Positions 10,063-23,400 are shown, counted from the stretch's first letter. The stretch: DNA of 64,000 bases from Talaromyces rugulosus (GCF_013368755.1 NC_049562.1:496001-560000), one strand, 5' to 3'. The notes: a model not told the origin generated them from the sequence alone. Program-made: numbers and translations.

Positions 10063-12427
10063 ATGCAATCAAATCGAGCTGATGTGGCCCCCAACTCGAC
10101 ACCCCGAATTGTGAATCGTCGTAGCAAGCCTCAATTATCATGCCACCTGTGTCGAAGGCGAAAGTAGGATTTTTTCCCCTCTTTTCTTTGGAAAGAAACT
10201 AGATGTTCCTAGGCTAATTTTAAATGAAAAAAAGACTCCGTTGTAATCGTCAACAACCTTGCTCTTCTTGCAATGCTCGTGGCCTGGCTCTGTCTTGCAG
10301 TTACCCCCAGGATGCATTACCCTCAACCGAGGGCATAAAAAAGCAGCAAGCTGATACCCGTTCTTCTCGAGCGGGTATACGGGATCGGGTGGTCCAACTA
10401 GAGCAAATGGTCGTTTCACTCATGCAAAATCCGACTCATGAGACGCCCCAAATAGGTCTAGCAGAGGGCCCTAGGGACGAAAATAGGTGTTTAAACGATA
10501 CGCATGATACTTCTGATACCATTGGAGATTCCCCAAATCATGGAAGCTTGATCTCCAATTCTTCCGAGCTTCAGTATGTGGGTGGAGATCATTGGGCTGC
10601 TATTTTGGACAGTATTGTCGATTTGAAGGAAGACTTGGAACGACAGGAAGAGGAATATGCCCAAGATCCTCACATGTCGCATGTCCTTTTGTTTTACAAT
10701 TCCAAAGCAGTCTCAAAAATAGAGATATTGGAAGCGCTTCCTCCAAAACAAGTAGTAGATAGGCTTGTTTCCCAATATTTCAACTGTCTTGACTTGGCTC
10801 CTTGTAAGTCCTCGTTCCGGTCCAGAAATGTGGACTAAGTTTTTCTATCCTAACCATTATTCTCTTTTTTCCCACTATAGTGTGCTTACATAGTGGGGAA
10901 TTTCTAAAAGAGGTACGTTGAGATGAGCTTTCTTTTTTGTTATAGCGGTGTTATATTTCTAACATCAATTCGTCATTAGTATGAGCGATTCTGGGATGCA
11001 CCGTCAGAAACCCCGACCATGTGGGTAGGACTGTTGTTTTCTATGCTCGGTTTGGCAGCATTAGCTTCCCACACATCATCAGAGAATTTACACGCGGAAA
11101 GGTATGACCCTCTTGTCGACACTTATCGAGAAAAAACAGCCCAATGTCTAAAGCTTGGTGAGTATACCAAGCCTACACGCTATACCTGTGAAACTCTATA
11201 CAACTATGTAGTCATTGAATACTCAATCCAAAACGACACAAACAAGGATGTTGGAGTGTTGATGGGAGTTTTAATCAAATTAGCTTTCCGAATGGGCTAT
11301 CACAGAGACCCGTCACATTTTCCTGATATTTCTCCATTTTCCGGTGAGATCCGGCGCAGGGTTTGGGTGACGTTACTATCAGGGGATATTTTGACATCCA
11401 CCCAAGTGGGTATGCCTCGAATGATAAAAGAATCGGAGTATGACACTCAAGAGCCGAGGAATCTAAATGATTTTGATTTCAATGAGCATACCCAGGAGCT
11501 CCCTCAATCCCGACCCGAGACAGAAATCACCACCAGCACACAGATGATAGCACGCGGGCGAATGTTTACCGCATTGGGGAAAATTGTTGACCTCACTGCT
11601 ACAACGAATCCTTATTCCTATGCTGAAGTAATGCGCATCGATAAGACTCTCCATGAAGCTGAAAATAGTCTTCCTCCTGATTTTCAATTCAAGCCGATAG
11701 GCTCCACCGTGATAGACCCGCCACAGATCATCGTCAATCGACTCTTTTCGCGGTTGATGTTCCACAAGGGTCAGATAATGCTACATCGCAAATATCTCAA
11801 CGTACACCCCGGATCGTCGTCGAGCGACGAAATTAGTTACGCTTACTCGCGCAAGTCGTGTCTTGAAGCTACACTAGGCGTACTAGAGATTCAGCGAATC
11901 TTCGATGTGGAGACTGCCCCGAATGGAAAATTGCATCTCCTGCGGTGGAAACTATCGTCTTTTATTAGACATGAATGCTTGACGGCAACAATGGTTTTGT
12001 GTTTTCTTGCGCAGCATGGTTTCGAGCAGTTCCGCCAATGCCCAGACTTTAGTGCAGAACATGCCATATCTGCACTCAGAGGGGCTCATGATATCTGGAA
12101 CCGACTCAGTCAGTCATCTAAAGAAGCACGAATGGCCTCTCATGCTATAAGGGTTGTTCTGCGAAGGCTAGGTCACACAGATTTCTCACAGAGCACGAAC
12201 AATGAGTTTGCCTTGACACAAGCTGATCAAGAGATGATATCTTGGGAACCTGGTAAGCTTTCTAGACTTTTTTTTACAATTCAAAAGCTCAACTAGTCAA
12301 TATTTCTGACAATCTCCTAGACCAAGGCTTTTGTTTTCCAAATATGTCTCTAGAATCTGACTTGGGCTTGCCCTTTATCGACGCCGGTCTTAGTTTCGCT
12401 GATATACCTATTATAGATGAAAATTGA
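10063..12427 (+). CDS. Zn2Cys6 transcription factor with fungal-specific middle homology domain
   Basis: Five exons (10063-10163, 10235-10803, 10881-10912, 10980-12252, 12321-12427) give 693 aa. All junction phases agree and no stop interrupts. The zinc cluster is split by the first intron: SCHLCRRRK then LRCNRQQPCSSCNARG with the sixth Cys in SCSYP. A coiled segment follows (RVVQLEQMVVSLMQ). The Fungal_trans domain starts near LHSGEFLKEYERFW and MWVGLLFSMLGL and contains RRRVWVTLLSGDI. Exon 3 is only 32 nt. The first acceptor follows an A-rich rather than pyrimidine-rich stretch, the weakest splice call. The gene probably regulates the neighbouring hydrolase and monooxygenase. That is inferred from position alone. 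Confidence 0.87.
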
Positions 12428-12699
12428 TATCAGTGTTTACAGTAGAATACACGATGGAATAAATAGCCCATTATATATAAGACTATTGTAAATAATCATA
12501 ATCGGACGAGAAGAGAGGTCGATTGGCTGAATTAAGTTACCGTAAATCGAGGGCTGACTTGGACTTGGCGGATCCACCGAATGGAATCGCCACATCACAT
12601 TTACCGGATGCAACTGTAAGATAACGGTATGGAATTTGATCTATTTATTAGATAGAGCACCATTAACACGACAGCGAACACACTCATTCCGCTTTTATC

Positions 12700-14291
12700 A
12701 TGGTAGGAATTCCCAAGAGCACTGGATGTGCTAATTGCCGCCGACGGAAGAAAAAGGTAAGCCTGTTCCGTCCATGTGCTGCTGGGATCCCGAGTGTACG
12801 GATGATCGAAAAGAGTGCTAAATATGCATCGTTTAGTGCGGAGAAGAGCGTCCCCAGTGTCGTGCATGTGTATCTGCTGGCTGGAAATGTCCAGGGTACC
12901 CTAAACGATGGAAGTTTGTGGATGGAAATGCGCCAACATCAGCCCTCTTTCGGGTAACGAGCGACAGCATCGAAGAATCCGATTACGATTCAGATTTAGA
13001 TCGAAAATCCCAACACACGGCTCATGATTCGGCGTTTTGTAGAAGGACTGAAATTATCTCACCCGGACTTGTTCCCCTTTGGCCTAACCAGTCCCGGCCG
13101 TTGATGTCAGAAACCGACAAGGCTGCCTCGAGGCTGATCTCGATGTTGAACGACTCATCAGGCCAAAAACTATGCCAAATTCGGTCCCACGCTAATTTTA
13201 TTGACTATGTTCCCAGTCTCCTCGGCAATAATGCTGCCTTAGACTCTACTGTAGCAAGCCTATGCAGCTTGTTTGTCGATGCACTCACCGGAAACCGGAC
13301 CGTCGAAAGTCTTCGCTTATTTGGAAATGCCGTGACATCTCTACAACTCTGCGTAAAGAATCCCAATCTACGATTGGAGTCAGAAACATTGTGCGCATCT
13401 ATATTGCTCCAAATATGTGAGGTGAACCTCGTCCCTATACCTCTCCCAGTTTCTTGCCATTGAAGCTCACACCTTGTCAGCTCTTGAAGAGCCCAGGCAA
13501 CGACAAATGGATACATCTTTCTAAAGGATCGAAAGTACTGTTTGAAAGTGTGGGGCCAGAGAGGTGCACTAGCGACCTTGACCGGGCTATGCTTGAATCA
13601 CAGCGGGTGTGGTTTGTGAGTAGTAGCCTTGAAGTTGATTGATTGCCCGCAGAAATTAAATTGCTAATCTTACCCACCCGTAAAATTGAAGATGCTACAA
13701 GACCTCCGAAAACACCAACGTTGCTTCTTAGCTCAACCGGAGTGGAGAAGAGTGTTTTCATCTCATCTGGTGACACCCGTTGATATTCGGAATCCAAAAC
13801 TGTCCTTACGATCAAAATTCTGTGATATGCTCGTCGATATCCCGGACGTGCTCTCAGACGTCTCTCGGGTTCTTACTACGGAAAACAACGAGGCTTTTGA
13901 TGATACTCAAGCCGAACGAGAAACTGTTTTAGCTTGTGTGATTTCCCAGAAACGTTGGATTGAAAAGTGGTACGCGACAGATTTGGAGCCTTTGTTTTTG
14001 CGTGGTGGTGATTCCCGATACCCTAATGTTCTTGTTGCTATTATGGATTTTATTTGCAGTTCTACTCTTTTAAACCTTTGTGATGCGTTATCAACACTCT
14101 CGTCGATTCTTCCACAACACGTTCTCAACCCCGCTCTCACGGTCGATCAGTTGGCAATCGCTAATTGGAAAGACTCCGTGAGTGCATCGTTCGCCTTTGC
14201 AGGTGGCACTTCTTGGGTGATATCAGAGCCTCTCAAATATGGGCTGTCGCAGACTGACAACTCTATACATTACCAACCTTTTGATGGATAG
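12700..14291 (+). CDS. Zn2Cys6 transcription factor (short, DUF3468-like type)
   Basis: Exons 12700-12756, 12837-13421, 13481-13615 and 13692-14291 give 458 aa. The first exon ends inside the zinc cluster (GCANCRRRKKK), and the second resumes with CGEERPQCRACVSAGWKCPG, completing six Cys. Introns are 80, 59 and 76 nt. Downstream blocks such as GPERCTSDLDRAML and FLAQPEWRRVF match the broad family of fungal regulators with one N-terminal cluster and a helical remainder. It is tandem with the previous regulator and with the FAD monooxygenase. The last junction relies on a GTGAGT donor at 13616 and a weak GAAG acceptor at 13691, so the exact joint could move by a few residues. Confidence 0.83.
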
Positions 14292-15009
14292 TTTCTTGTT
14301 TTTGTTCATGCTCTTGGTTTTCATTTCTTGGGGTCATTTTTCTTATTCCTACTCCTATTTCTTTTTATGACATGGAAAGTAGCACTTGGGCGTTGTTAGA
14401 TGGTTAGACTTTTGTTTCGGAGTATGTTTATAGCACGGGATGAAATTATGAACAGTTATTTTTTTGGTATTTTCTTATCCAAAAGAATGTAGCAGACGGG
14501 TCTAAGTATCCAAAGAGATAAGAGCATTAAAATTATTTGAAAAATGTACACCGTACGACCCCGAGTGAGTCCAAGTCTGTACTCTGTACATACCCCAATG
14601 CTTGGCCCCGCACGCCTTTCCATTTTGGGATTTATGCTGCGCAAGAGCCAATGGAAGTGTCTTATTTGCCCCACAAAGATTATACTATGGTGGGGATCTT
14701 TGATAGTCTAACGCAATGCGGTAATCCGATCAAAGTAAGCTTAGCACGTTTTGGTGGTACATGTTGCGCATCTTCCAGTGAGCATTGAACGGTTGAATGT
14801 AGTTCCATTGCATAATCTGAACCCAAGTCAATATATCTTCTATAAAATGTGGACAAACATCCCGGCTGCAATTTTTTCTTGTCAGACGCAGCTGGCCCAT
14901 GCTACTCTACTGTGTTAAATACAAAGAGTATAGTCGAACTACGGTACTTTTCTAGAGTCTCGACAAAGATCAAGGTTTGACTTTCAATCTTTAATTCTTT
15001 TGAGTTGGT
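14292..15009. other. Intergenic region upstream of the FAD monooxygenase
   Basis: About 720 bases hold the 3' flank of the preceding regulator and the promoter of the monooxygenase. No gene, RNA or repeat is recognised. Confidence 0.5.
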
Positions 15010-16324
15010 ATGGCACCCATTACGAAGGTACGTATACTCTTCAGCAGCATAAGGCAAATTAGGACCATACTAATCCTCTCAGGCAATCATCATCGGTGCT
15101 GGTCCTGCCGGCCTGGCCGCAGCTCTTCATCTAAAGCAAGCCAATAATATTGACTCCACCATTTACGAGCTTCGCCCAACAAGTGGCACAAGCGGGGGCT
15201 CTATCGGGATTCCATCGAATGGGCTGCGCCTGCTGGATCGCCTCGGCCTGTATGACAAGCTTGCTCGGTTGGCAAACACCGCGGAGGAATTCGTTCTTCA
15301 TTCAACTCGCAACGATGCCATCTTGACAGAAGCGAATTTTTCCGGCGAGGCAAAGGAGAGAATCGGGTTCGGGTATATGCGAGTTAAGCGTACGGATTTG
15401 ATTTCTGTTCTTCTGAATGCAGTACAAAAGCAAGGGATTCCTATTCACTACAACAAAAGAATTGTGTCTATTGATGACCAGGATGAAAATGTAACAGCGG
15501 TATTTTCAGACAGTACCCGTGACACAGCAGATATTCTATTAGGGTGCGACGGCATTCACTCAAGTGTACGAGCGCTCCATGTCGATTCAAGTATACAGCC
15601 AGAGTATACTGGCGTCTCGGCCATGTTCGCCCTGCTGAAGAGATCTGAACTGCCCGATGGTGCACCTCCGATAACGTGCTTCAACTCTACATTTACCACA
15701 GACGGCGTACTTGCAGTGATATCGTGCACTGCTTCAAACGATGAAATCTTTTGGTTCTTCTCTGGCGAGGTTCCCGTGCCAGAGTCTGGTGAAGATGGAT
15801 GGGAGGAGCATCGTCGAAAAGAAGTTCAAGAAGTCAAGAGCTCTATCTTAGATGTTCTTCAACAAGTACAAGGTCGATGGGGTGATTTCGTCCGAGACCT
15901 CATTCGCAGATCCCCCTCGATTTCCTTCACTCCCATCTACCGAATGCCACTGGGTAAGGCGTGGTCTCGTGGGAGATGCTTGCTGATAGGCGATGCAGCC
16001 CATGCAATACAGCCCCATGCAGCGCAAGGCACGTCTATGGCACTGGAAGACGTATTTGTACTTTCTCGTGTGATAAAGCAACACCCGAACGATTCCGTGA
16101 AAGAAATCTTCCTGAAATATGACGAGATTCGCAGACCCCGCATAACAAGAATCTACACGGCGTCAGAGCAGAATGGACAACTATGGAAGAAGACGGGGCC
16201 ATGGGGCCTATGGTTCAGAGAGTCCATGGCATGGGCGGTGTTTTCGTTGCCTCCGCTCTTGGGTTGGAAGAGAGGTGTTATTCCGCTACAGGATATGATC
16301 TATGACCCTGATGAAACATCTTAG
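15010..16324 (+). CDS. FAD-dependent monooxygenase (salicylate-hydroxylase-like, PF01494)
   Basis: A first exon of 18 nt (15010-15027, MAPITK) joins exon 15083-16324 across a 55-nt intron, giving 419 aa. The Rossmann FAD motif AIIIGAGPAGLAAAL begins at residue 7. The DG motif (GCDGIHSSVR) is near 160 and the GD motif (LIGDAAHAIQPHAAQG) near 310. This is the complete set for single-component flavoprotein aromatic hydroxylases that use NAD(P)H and O2. No signal peptide is seen. A C-terminal hydrophobic stretch (about 370-390) could associate with membranes, as in some cluster monooxygenases. Its neighbours are two Zn2Cys6 regulators upstream and a convergent one downstream. The substrate is unknown. 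An aromatic or meroterpenoid-type compound is plausible. Confidence 0.9.
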
Positions 16325-16876
16325 AAGGTTGGTTACGCCGAGGAAGTTTGATTCATGCGCATGATTTACGTCCATTTTATATTGTAGAATACACTCTACT
16401 TTCCTCTTGATGTCGAAATATTTTCTGTTCCTAGTGTCAGTTAGTTATTATGAAGCTTATTGTCCCCCCCGTTCATGCTTTCTTTTTTCCAACCTATGTC
16501 GACATTCTCAGCATATTAACTGCTAACCAAAAAGCCTTCGGCTTGTTGGTCAATCCTTATTATCCAACAACCATGTCTGAAAATCGAGAGATAGTGGTTT
16601 ATACATGTATTCTTCAGTCAAATAATCCCGTGCAAAGAGAGGCGCACGTGGAGTTTTCTCAGTGGTTTTGTGTGGTCTGGACTTCTTTACAATGTATGTG
16701 TATGGTTCCGTTATTTGGAAATGTTAAACGTAGGAGAGAAAAAAAGTATTTACATATAGCTAAGTTGCAAAAAAAATCGATTCAATTTCAACAAATAGAC
16801 CCTGGGTATCTCATAGCCATTTCATGCTCTGGTAAATCTCCGAGCTTCCAATTTCATCAAATCTTCTATAAATCCA
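16325..16876. other. Convergent intergenic region
   Basis: AT-rich DNA of about 550 bases between the monooxygenase and the minus-strand regulator. A 161-codon open frame crosses it, but it has no family character and biased low-complexity content. No gene called. Confidence 0.5.
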
Positions 16877-19174
16877 TCAATACGCTCCGACAGGAGCTTG
16901 TTCTAAAAAGGTCGGGTAGCCCATGCCATCCATAATTGGAATTTCCGTTCCCCAGTCTGGATTGGGGAAAAAATTCTCTTCGTGGCTCGACACGCTGTCT
17001 GTGCTTGGAGAGTATATTTCCGGGCTACTCCGGCCGGCGGAATTGGCGAGACCCGGTTCGACCGTGCTTTCACTCGACTCTGACCGGTGGCGGCCGTATA
17101 TGTCCTTTTGGGGCATTGGGTATGCACCCAGTGGGTTTAGAATATACGCTAATGAAAACTGGGAAGGACTAGTGCTAGTGCTTTTATCCACAGGATCCAT
17201 CACGGTGCTACTAGCACTAACGGAGTTCCCGCCCTGGCCACCCGGTTGGGGTGATGACAAGGGAGCACTGTTGAATCTTCTCAACGCCTGGTTGGCAGAT
17301 TCGTAGTATAGATCGGCTTTGATGTACCGTTGAAGGTACCTGAGGATTCTCGTATTGGTTTGAAGAATGTCTTGGTAGTCGCGGTGGGAAAATTGAGGTA
17401 GGATAGGTTCGGATTCGGTCCATGAAGTGAGACTCGTGACTAATACGCTGCTGCAAATTTGCGTGTGTACTGCGTACGGAAGGTCGACGAGACTGGGCTT
17501 GTGACAGTTCCAGAGATCCCGAAGAAGGTTGCCAATTTGGACAGCCTTGCTAACACATGTGCGATAGCAAAGAGCAGTGAAGTCGCTGGGGGCATTATCT
17601 CGGACCCATTTTGTCGCAGAATTTTGTAAAACGAGTTTAGGGACTCCAATGCGATATAAATCGTTGAATGTTTGATGAATAAGAATATGCAGGCCGAAGA
17701 AGAGATTCAAGCGACCGGAAGCTTTGTAGATGTAGACATTTTCGGGCGACATTTTGAGGCTCTCTGTTATCGAGCTCTCCAAGTCCTTTAATTCACCGTC
17801 CAGTTGGTAGAATTGTGAGTTGACATTGGCTTGCCATGGAATTTCGCCGTCCATGTTCTTGACATATCGCAGTATCTTGGAGCGGATGACAATTGCACGA
17901 ATATAGTACCCACGCATGTCGACATTGTCAGCGGTGCGAGTGGCTAAAGAAGCATCGACAAAAGGCAGAATCTTGCCCCGTTTTAACATCTCTGTAACAC
18001 AAGGGGTGTTCCGGATGAAGAGATCGTCGGTGCACGGCAACTGGATTTGGGCGTCATCGGAAGACGTGAAGCGAAGCTGGTCAATACCACATTCGATAGA
18101 TGCGTCTAGGAGGTAGCAAGCCCATAGGAGACGTCTCCGGCTTTCTTTAAAAGACCAAGGAGTTTGGCCCTTTTGACAAAAAAGGTCATAGTCATTCTCC
18201 ATGTTGAGGTGCAGCAGTTGCACTCGTCTGGCGATAGATCCAGAGATCAGAAATCCCTTGGTATAATCGCCGCTTCGAAGATAGTGTTCATGTAGCAGTA
18301 TCTCCGTCATGAGACATTCCATTGACGGGTTGCCATAGTTGGAAAACACGCACTGCATGGCAGACTCGGCCCAGCCTTTGCCGGCATCGTAGAAGCGGAC
18401 GCCGGCGCCCAAGTCTTCCTCGGCCGCGCCGACAAGTTTCGCATAGTAGAAGGGGGCAGCGAGGGCACACATAATGTAGATGAGCCCGGACACCTCGGAG
18501 TATACATTCCGGGGGTCATTGAACCGTTCCATGAAGCTCGGAATGTGCAGGAACCCCATGCAGCGGACGGTGTGGATCTGGGCAAAGTAAATGTCAATGA
18601 GCTCGCGGATATGGTCGATAGACGGCAAGTTCTTGGTTGCAAGCCATGTCGGCATGGACCGAGAGGACCTATGGACAACAGGCTCCTCTCGCATGTCCTG
18701 CTCGGGCTGGTCGTAAAAAAGGCAACTCATGCCCTTCTTTGCGCATCTGCTGCACACAGGGCCGCCGGAGCACTTGGCCTTTGTCCGCTTACACTCGAGA
18801 CAAGACCGCAGCACGCGGCGACGCTTGAGTCCAGCCTGCGTGATGGAGTCGCTGGGGCAGACACCATCGCTGCTGCTGCTGTTGTTGTTGCTATTGCTGT
18901 TGGTGTTGTTGGCTGAGGTTGCAGCACCGACATCCGTGGCGGCTTCCGATGCATACATGCATTGCTCTCCAAAGGCGCGACATTTGTTGCAAGACCCCGG
19001 AGTGCGATCACATTTGATCTGGAGTATCACAGTCAGTCAGTAGCCGGGGCGACACGGTGGCCTTGCCTTGGACGCGGTATGCGCAAGGCTTCATGGTGCA
19101 TAGGATAGGGACTCAATACACACCTTGCGGCGGCGGCATATCAGACAGCTGGCGGATTGCTTTAACTCGCCCAT
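16877..19174 (-). CDS. Transcription factor with two tandem Zn2Cys6 clusters
   Basis: Minus-strand exons 19174-19124 and 19018-16877 give 730 aa. The 105-nt intron (GTGTGT..CCAG) splits the first cluster: SASCLICRRRK then IKCDRTPGSCNKCRAFGEQC. After a Thr/Asn/Ser-rich linker (about 50 residues, with a run of Asn and Ser) comes a second full cluster, RSCLECKRTKAKC then SGGPVCSRCAKKGMSC. The Fungal_trans domain follows, with LIDIYFAQIHTVRCMGFLHI and SRRRLLWACYLLDASIEC. The C-terminus is Ser/Pro-rich. Double clusters occur in a minority of fungal regulators. The start at 19174 is the nearest Met to the first cluster. The frame is open further upstream to 19309, so a longer N-terminus is possible. 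Confidence 0.87.
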
Positions 19175-20486
19175 GACATTTTCTGGTGGCAGGCCGATCG
19201 CGAGGGCCCAGCAGCAGTTCCGAATGAAATGAATCGAAGAAACAAGCCATTGTGCAGGCGAGAAAAGGGGGATGCTGGGTTGGTGACACGGCGGGGGCTG
19301 TCGGATCACGCGAGCGTCTGCGAGAATGATGTTATCGACAGTCGCGGATAAGCGCCGACTCCCGCCGCTGCGGATCTCGGGCGTGATTTGTTTCTTGCGC
19401 TTTTTGCCTTGCTTTAATTTCGCTTTAGTTTGGTTGGTTTTTTGTCCAGGCCTGCTAATTGGACCTGTTTCTACGCGCTATTCCTGAATTTTCGCATAAA
19501 TTAATGATACGGGCAAAGCCCAGAGTCAATACAGCGGGGCAAGGCGACCAGCTAACTGTACTAAGAATAGTTTTTCTCGATAACGTGCTCGCCAAGCAAT
19601 ATCTGGAGAAGTGGAACTCTCTCTTTGTCATTTCTATGCTGTCTGTTTGACTGCATTACTAACAGATTGCGTCTCTGTCTCACAGCGGTGGGTACATGTT
19701 GTACCTCGCCGCTGCGTTAGGGTTAGGGTTAGGGTTACTGACCCGATGTTGACCCGATGCTGACATCAATCCAAGACATGCCTTTCTTTTCAAGGGCAAG
19801 CGGTCTGTCTTGTTATAGCTTTAATGGCATCGTCGTACATGTAATAGCCCTTATATACATGTACACAGGTGCCCGGGCAGGTTATACGGACCTCTATATC
19901 AGGTTGCAATGATCCCCGGTTCAATGTTTCTTCAGGATACTGACCAATCTCTCAAAGGGTCCTTTTGGTTGTCTCTACATAATCACCAAGAACAGCCCAG
20001 GAGATCCAAAACTGCCACTTATGATTCTGAGTGCTGATAGGCACGATTTGAACAAACATTACTTCTTTAAACAGATCGAATATATATCACCAAGTACAAG
20101 TCTTTTTACATACTTGTAAAACATGTAATTGCAAGGTGATTGTCAAGGAAACTAAGCCGGGCAGTTACCAGCACATTTTATGCCGACATTGCACTTCAAA
20201 GGCAAAGTCGTATTTATCTCAAACGCTGGTTCAGCCTCGCTGCGCGCGAAAAGAAATTGGTTCTATAACTTAGCACATAGAGGATACCGTTACTACATCT
20301 AGTTAGCTTTGGCGCCCAACTTGAGCCTAGCCCCCAATTTTACGCTGAACATTTCCCCCGCATGTTGATTATCGCAGTGTTCACTGGCCAGCGCTGTGCA
20401 GTGCGTGTTCCTTGGTCACCGTTTTGATGCCTGTTCTGCGTAATAATAATGCGCTGAAGCACCCAGGAACTGTTTCTCACGTATGA
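19175..20486. other. Intergenic region upstream of the NLR-G-alpha gene
   Basis: About 1.3 kb between divergent genes. It contains the telomere-like TTAGGG run listed separately, several TACATGTA-like palindromes and otherwise unremarkable sequence. No gene recognised. Confidence 0.5.
19717..19737 (+). repeat. Interstitial telomere-like run (TTAGGG)3-TTA
   Basis: Three exact copies of the standard fungal telomere unit plus TTA are present within the promoter-side intergenic DNA of the NLR-like gene. A similar CCCTAA run in the opposite orientation occurs near 44.6 kb. Such runs may be telobox regulatory sites or scars of telomere repair. The sequence alone cannot decide. Confidence 0.75.
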
Positions 20487-23400
20487 ATGGGCGATGACAA
20501 AATGGTGACGTCTATTAGTGCGACCAACAGACGCTTTAGCCACAATGATTATACAATCGCATGGATCTCAGCCCTCCCATTGGAGATGGCGGTCGCTGAG
20601 GCGATGCTGGATGAGATACACCCCCGTTTATCAACCCCACGGAATGATGATAACACATACATTTTTGGTCGGATTCATAATCACAATATCGTTATTGCGT
20701 GCCTTCCAGTAGGCGTGTATGGAACAAACTCAGCTGCGACAATAGCGAGCCAGATACGATCAACATTCGGGTCAATCCGTTTTGGCCTGATGGTTGGTAT
20801 TGGCGGGGGAGTGCCTACTACAGATTCCGATATTCGACTTGGCGATGTTGTTGTCAGCAAACCAACAAGGGACTTTGGTGGGATTGTACAGTATGATTAT
20901 GGCAAAGCGTTGAGCGGCGGTCGTTTTGAGCGGACCGGCATTCTCAATAAGCCACCGACGGTGCTCTTAACAGCTGTCTCTAGACTGCAAGCAGCGCACA
21001 TGATAGGGAAAAACCAAGTCCCAACTCTCCTGTCTGAAATAATAGCGAAATACCCTGTCATGAGAGATAGTTTTGCGTATCCTTCTAACACCCGTGATCA
21101 GTTATTTCATTCCAAATATGACCACAGCGAATCAGAAGATACATGTGTCAACTGTGATACAGGCAGTGAAGTGAAACGAGTTGCTAGACCTAGTCATGAT
21201 CCTACTATTCATTATGGGCTCATTGCGTCTGCAAATCAGGTCATGAAAGATGGCCGCATACGGGATAAACTGGCACAGGAACTAGGCATCCTCTGCTTCG
21301 AGATGGAAGCTGCGGGATTGATGGACAACTTCCCATGTTTGGTGATTCGGGGTATTTGTGACTATGCAGATTCACATAAAAACAAACAGTGGCAAGGATA
21401 CGCGGCAGCAACAGCAGCTGCATATGCTAAAGAACTTCTCACTGTTGTCCAGACAAATCAGTTAGTAGACACGCCAACACAGTCTGCTGGTGCTGGTAAG
21501 CTGCTGTCCGATTAATCAAACAGTTGATCTAATTAACGGGTGTCTGATCTTGTTAGTATTTCATCACCATGAAACAATCGCAGCTGGGGCGAAGCCATCT
21601 ACTAGTAGTGCAGTTCAGCGAAGTTGTAAGCGCGCTTACAAGCACTCGGCCTATCAGCGGCTAATAATAGGTTATAGATCACCACGATGACGAGAGACTC
21701 CTCAAGCGAATTTCCAGCTATGATTATGAGAAAGCTCACAGAAGACTGTCTCATAAACGGCTCACAGATAGCACCAAATGGTTTCTGGACCACCCGGACT
21801 TCAAAGCATGGTTTAACGAGGGGGGTTCCTCCAGTTTGTGGTGCTCAGGCAAGAGTAAGCTTGTTTCCGATGTGCATTGAGTTGAATGCTAATCAACTCG
21901 TTTAGTTGGCTCTGGCAAAACAATGATCGCGTTAGTTCTCTTGCACCTTTTACCGTAAATAAAGTCTAACAATCAATAGGACCGCAGCAATAGATGCTGC
22001 AAAATATCGTTACTCCGAGCTTCCCCCTGCCACAGTATTCTTTTACTGCCAAAATGAACGGGGTGAAACGCTGCAAGCATCATACATTCTTTCCAGCTTT
22101 ATCAAACAGCTAGGCGATTTCTTACGTCGGTACTCTAAGCCCTTTTCAAAGGACCTTGCAGGAAAACTTCAAAGTTTCTTCGGAAATGATCGGATAGTAC
22201 CAGATTTTGAAGATCTTCAAGACATTTTTATGCAGGTTTTCTATGATGTGCCAAAAACGGTTTATATTGTCGATGGGATTGATGCCCTTGATGAGGAAAA
22301 CAGCAACCGCTTCCTCAAATCCATCCAGTCGATATTCCGGGGCTCCAGATCACTGCAAGGGTCACGCATTTTACTCTTTAGTAGGGAGCAGATCTCAGGT
22401 TTTATAAACATTGCAACCTTCATTCCAGGAATTTGCCAAATCTCAACACTGGGAAATGTTATGGGGGACATTAAAAGGTATATAGAAACAAGCATTTTGG
22501 ACAAAACAATGTCCAGAAAACTTACCAATGATCGCCAATTGCTGGAAGAAATTAAGAGCGTGCTTTTAACTGAATCATCAGGAATGTATGAATCCAGCTT
22601 CGGCATTCTTCTTTTATTATATTCTATACTTCTATTTACTAACATAGTGAAGGTTTCTTTGGGTCTATCTCCAGCTGGAGATTCTATGGAGTACGTGCTT
22701 CACGGACGCAGAAATCAGGCTAGCATTAAACCAGCTACCCAAGGATCTAGAGGAGACATATCACTATTGCATCCAAAGAATAACCTCTCAAGATACTGAT
22801 AACAGAGCTTTGAAAGTCCTTAAATGGGTTAGCTTTGCTACCAGGCCACTTCATATTGAGGAACTGAAAGAAGCGGTAGCATTTGACCTGTCGGATACTG
22901 CATGGGACGGCGAAAAAGTACCACAGGAAGATTTCATTATCGGCTGTTGTGCAAACCTTGTGGTCTTAGACCCAGCCGATCACTGTGTTCGTTTTGCACA
23001 CTCATCTGTGAAATTATATCTCGAGAAGCATCGAGACGCCATTGCTTCAACATACCCCATCAATGAAGAGCAAGGACAACTACAGTGCGGAGAGTTCTGC
23101 ATCGCTTATCTTTCTTTTTCGAATTTTAATTTATCGGTAGAAAAAAAGGGCCATGAGACAACAAGTTCTGTGGTACCAAACCCGACTTTCCTTGCAGGCG
23201 AGGCCATTGCATCCCCGTTCAGACACTTCTTTCGGACTCCAAAGAAGGGAAAACGGCCCACTACTCTACAATTTCAGAGAATACGCACATCTTCTACACC
23301 AGACAGAAAACAATTCAAGTTCCTTGACTATGCCGTCAAGAACTGGGCTCCACAAACAAAATGGATAACACGGTTTTCCCCAGTGTGGGACAAGTTTGAA

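Noticed and set aside
16450..16935. 161-codon plus-strand frame between the monooxygenase and the double-cluster regulator
   Set aside because: No recognisable motif, AT-rich composition, and it overlaps the end of a well-supported gene on the other strand.
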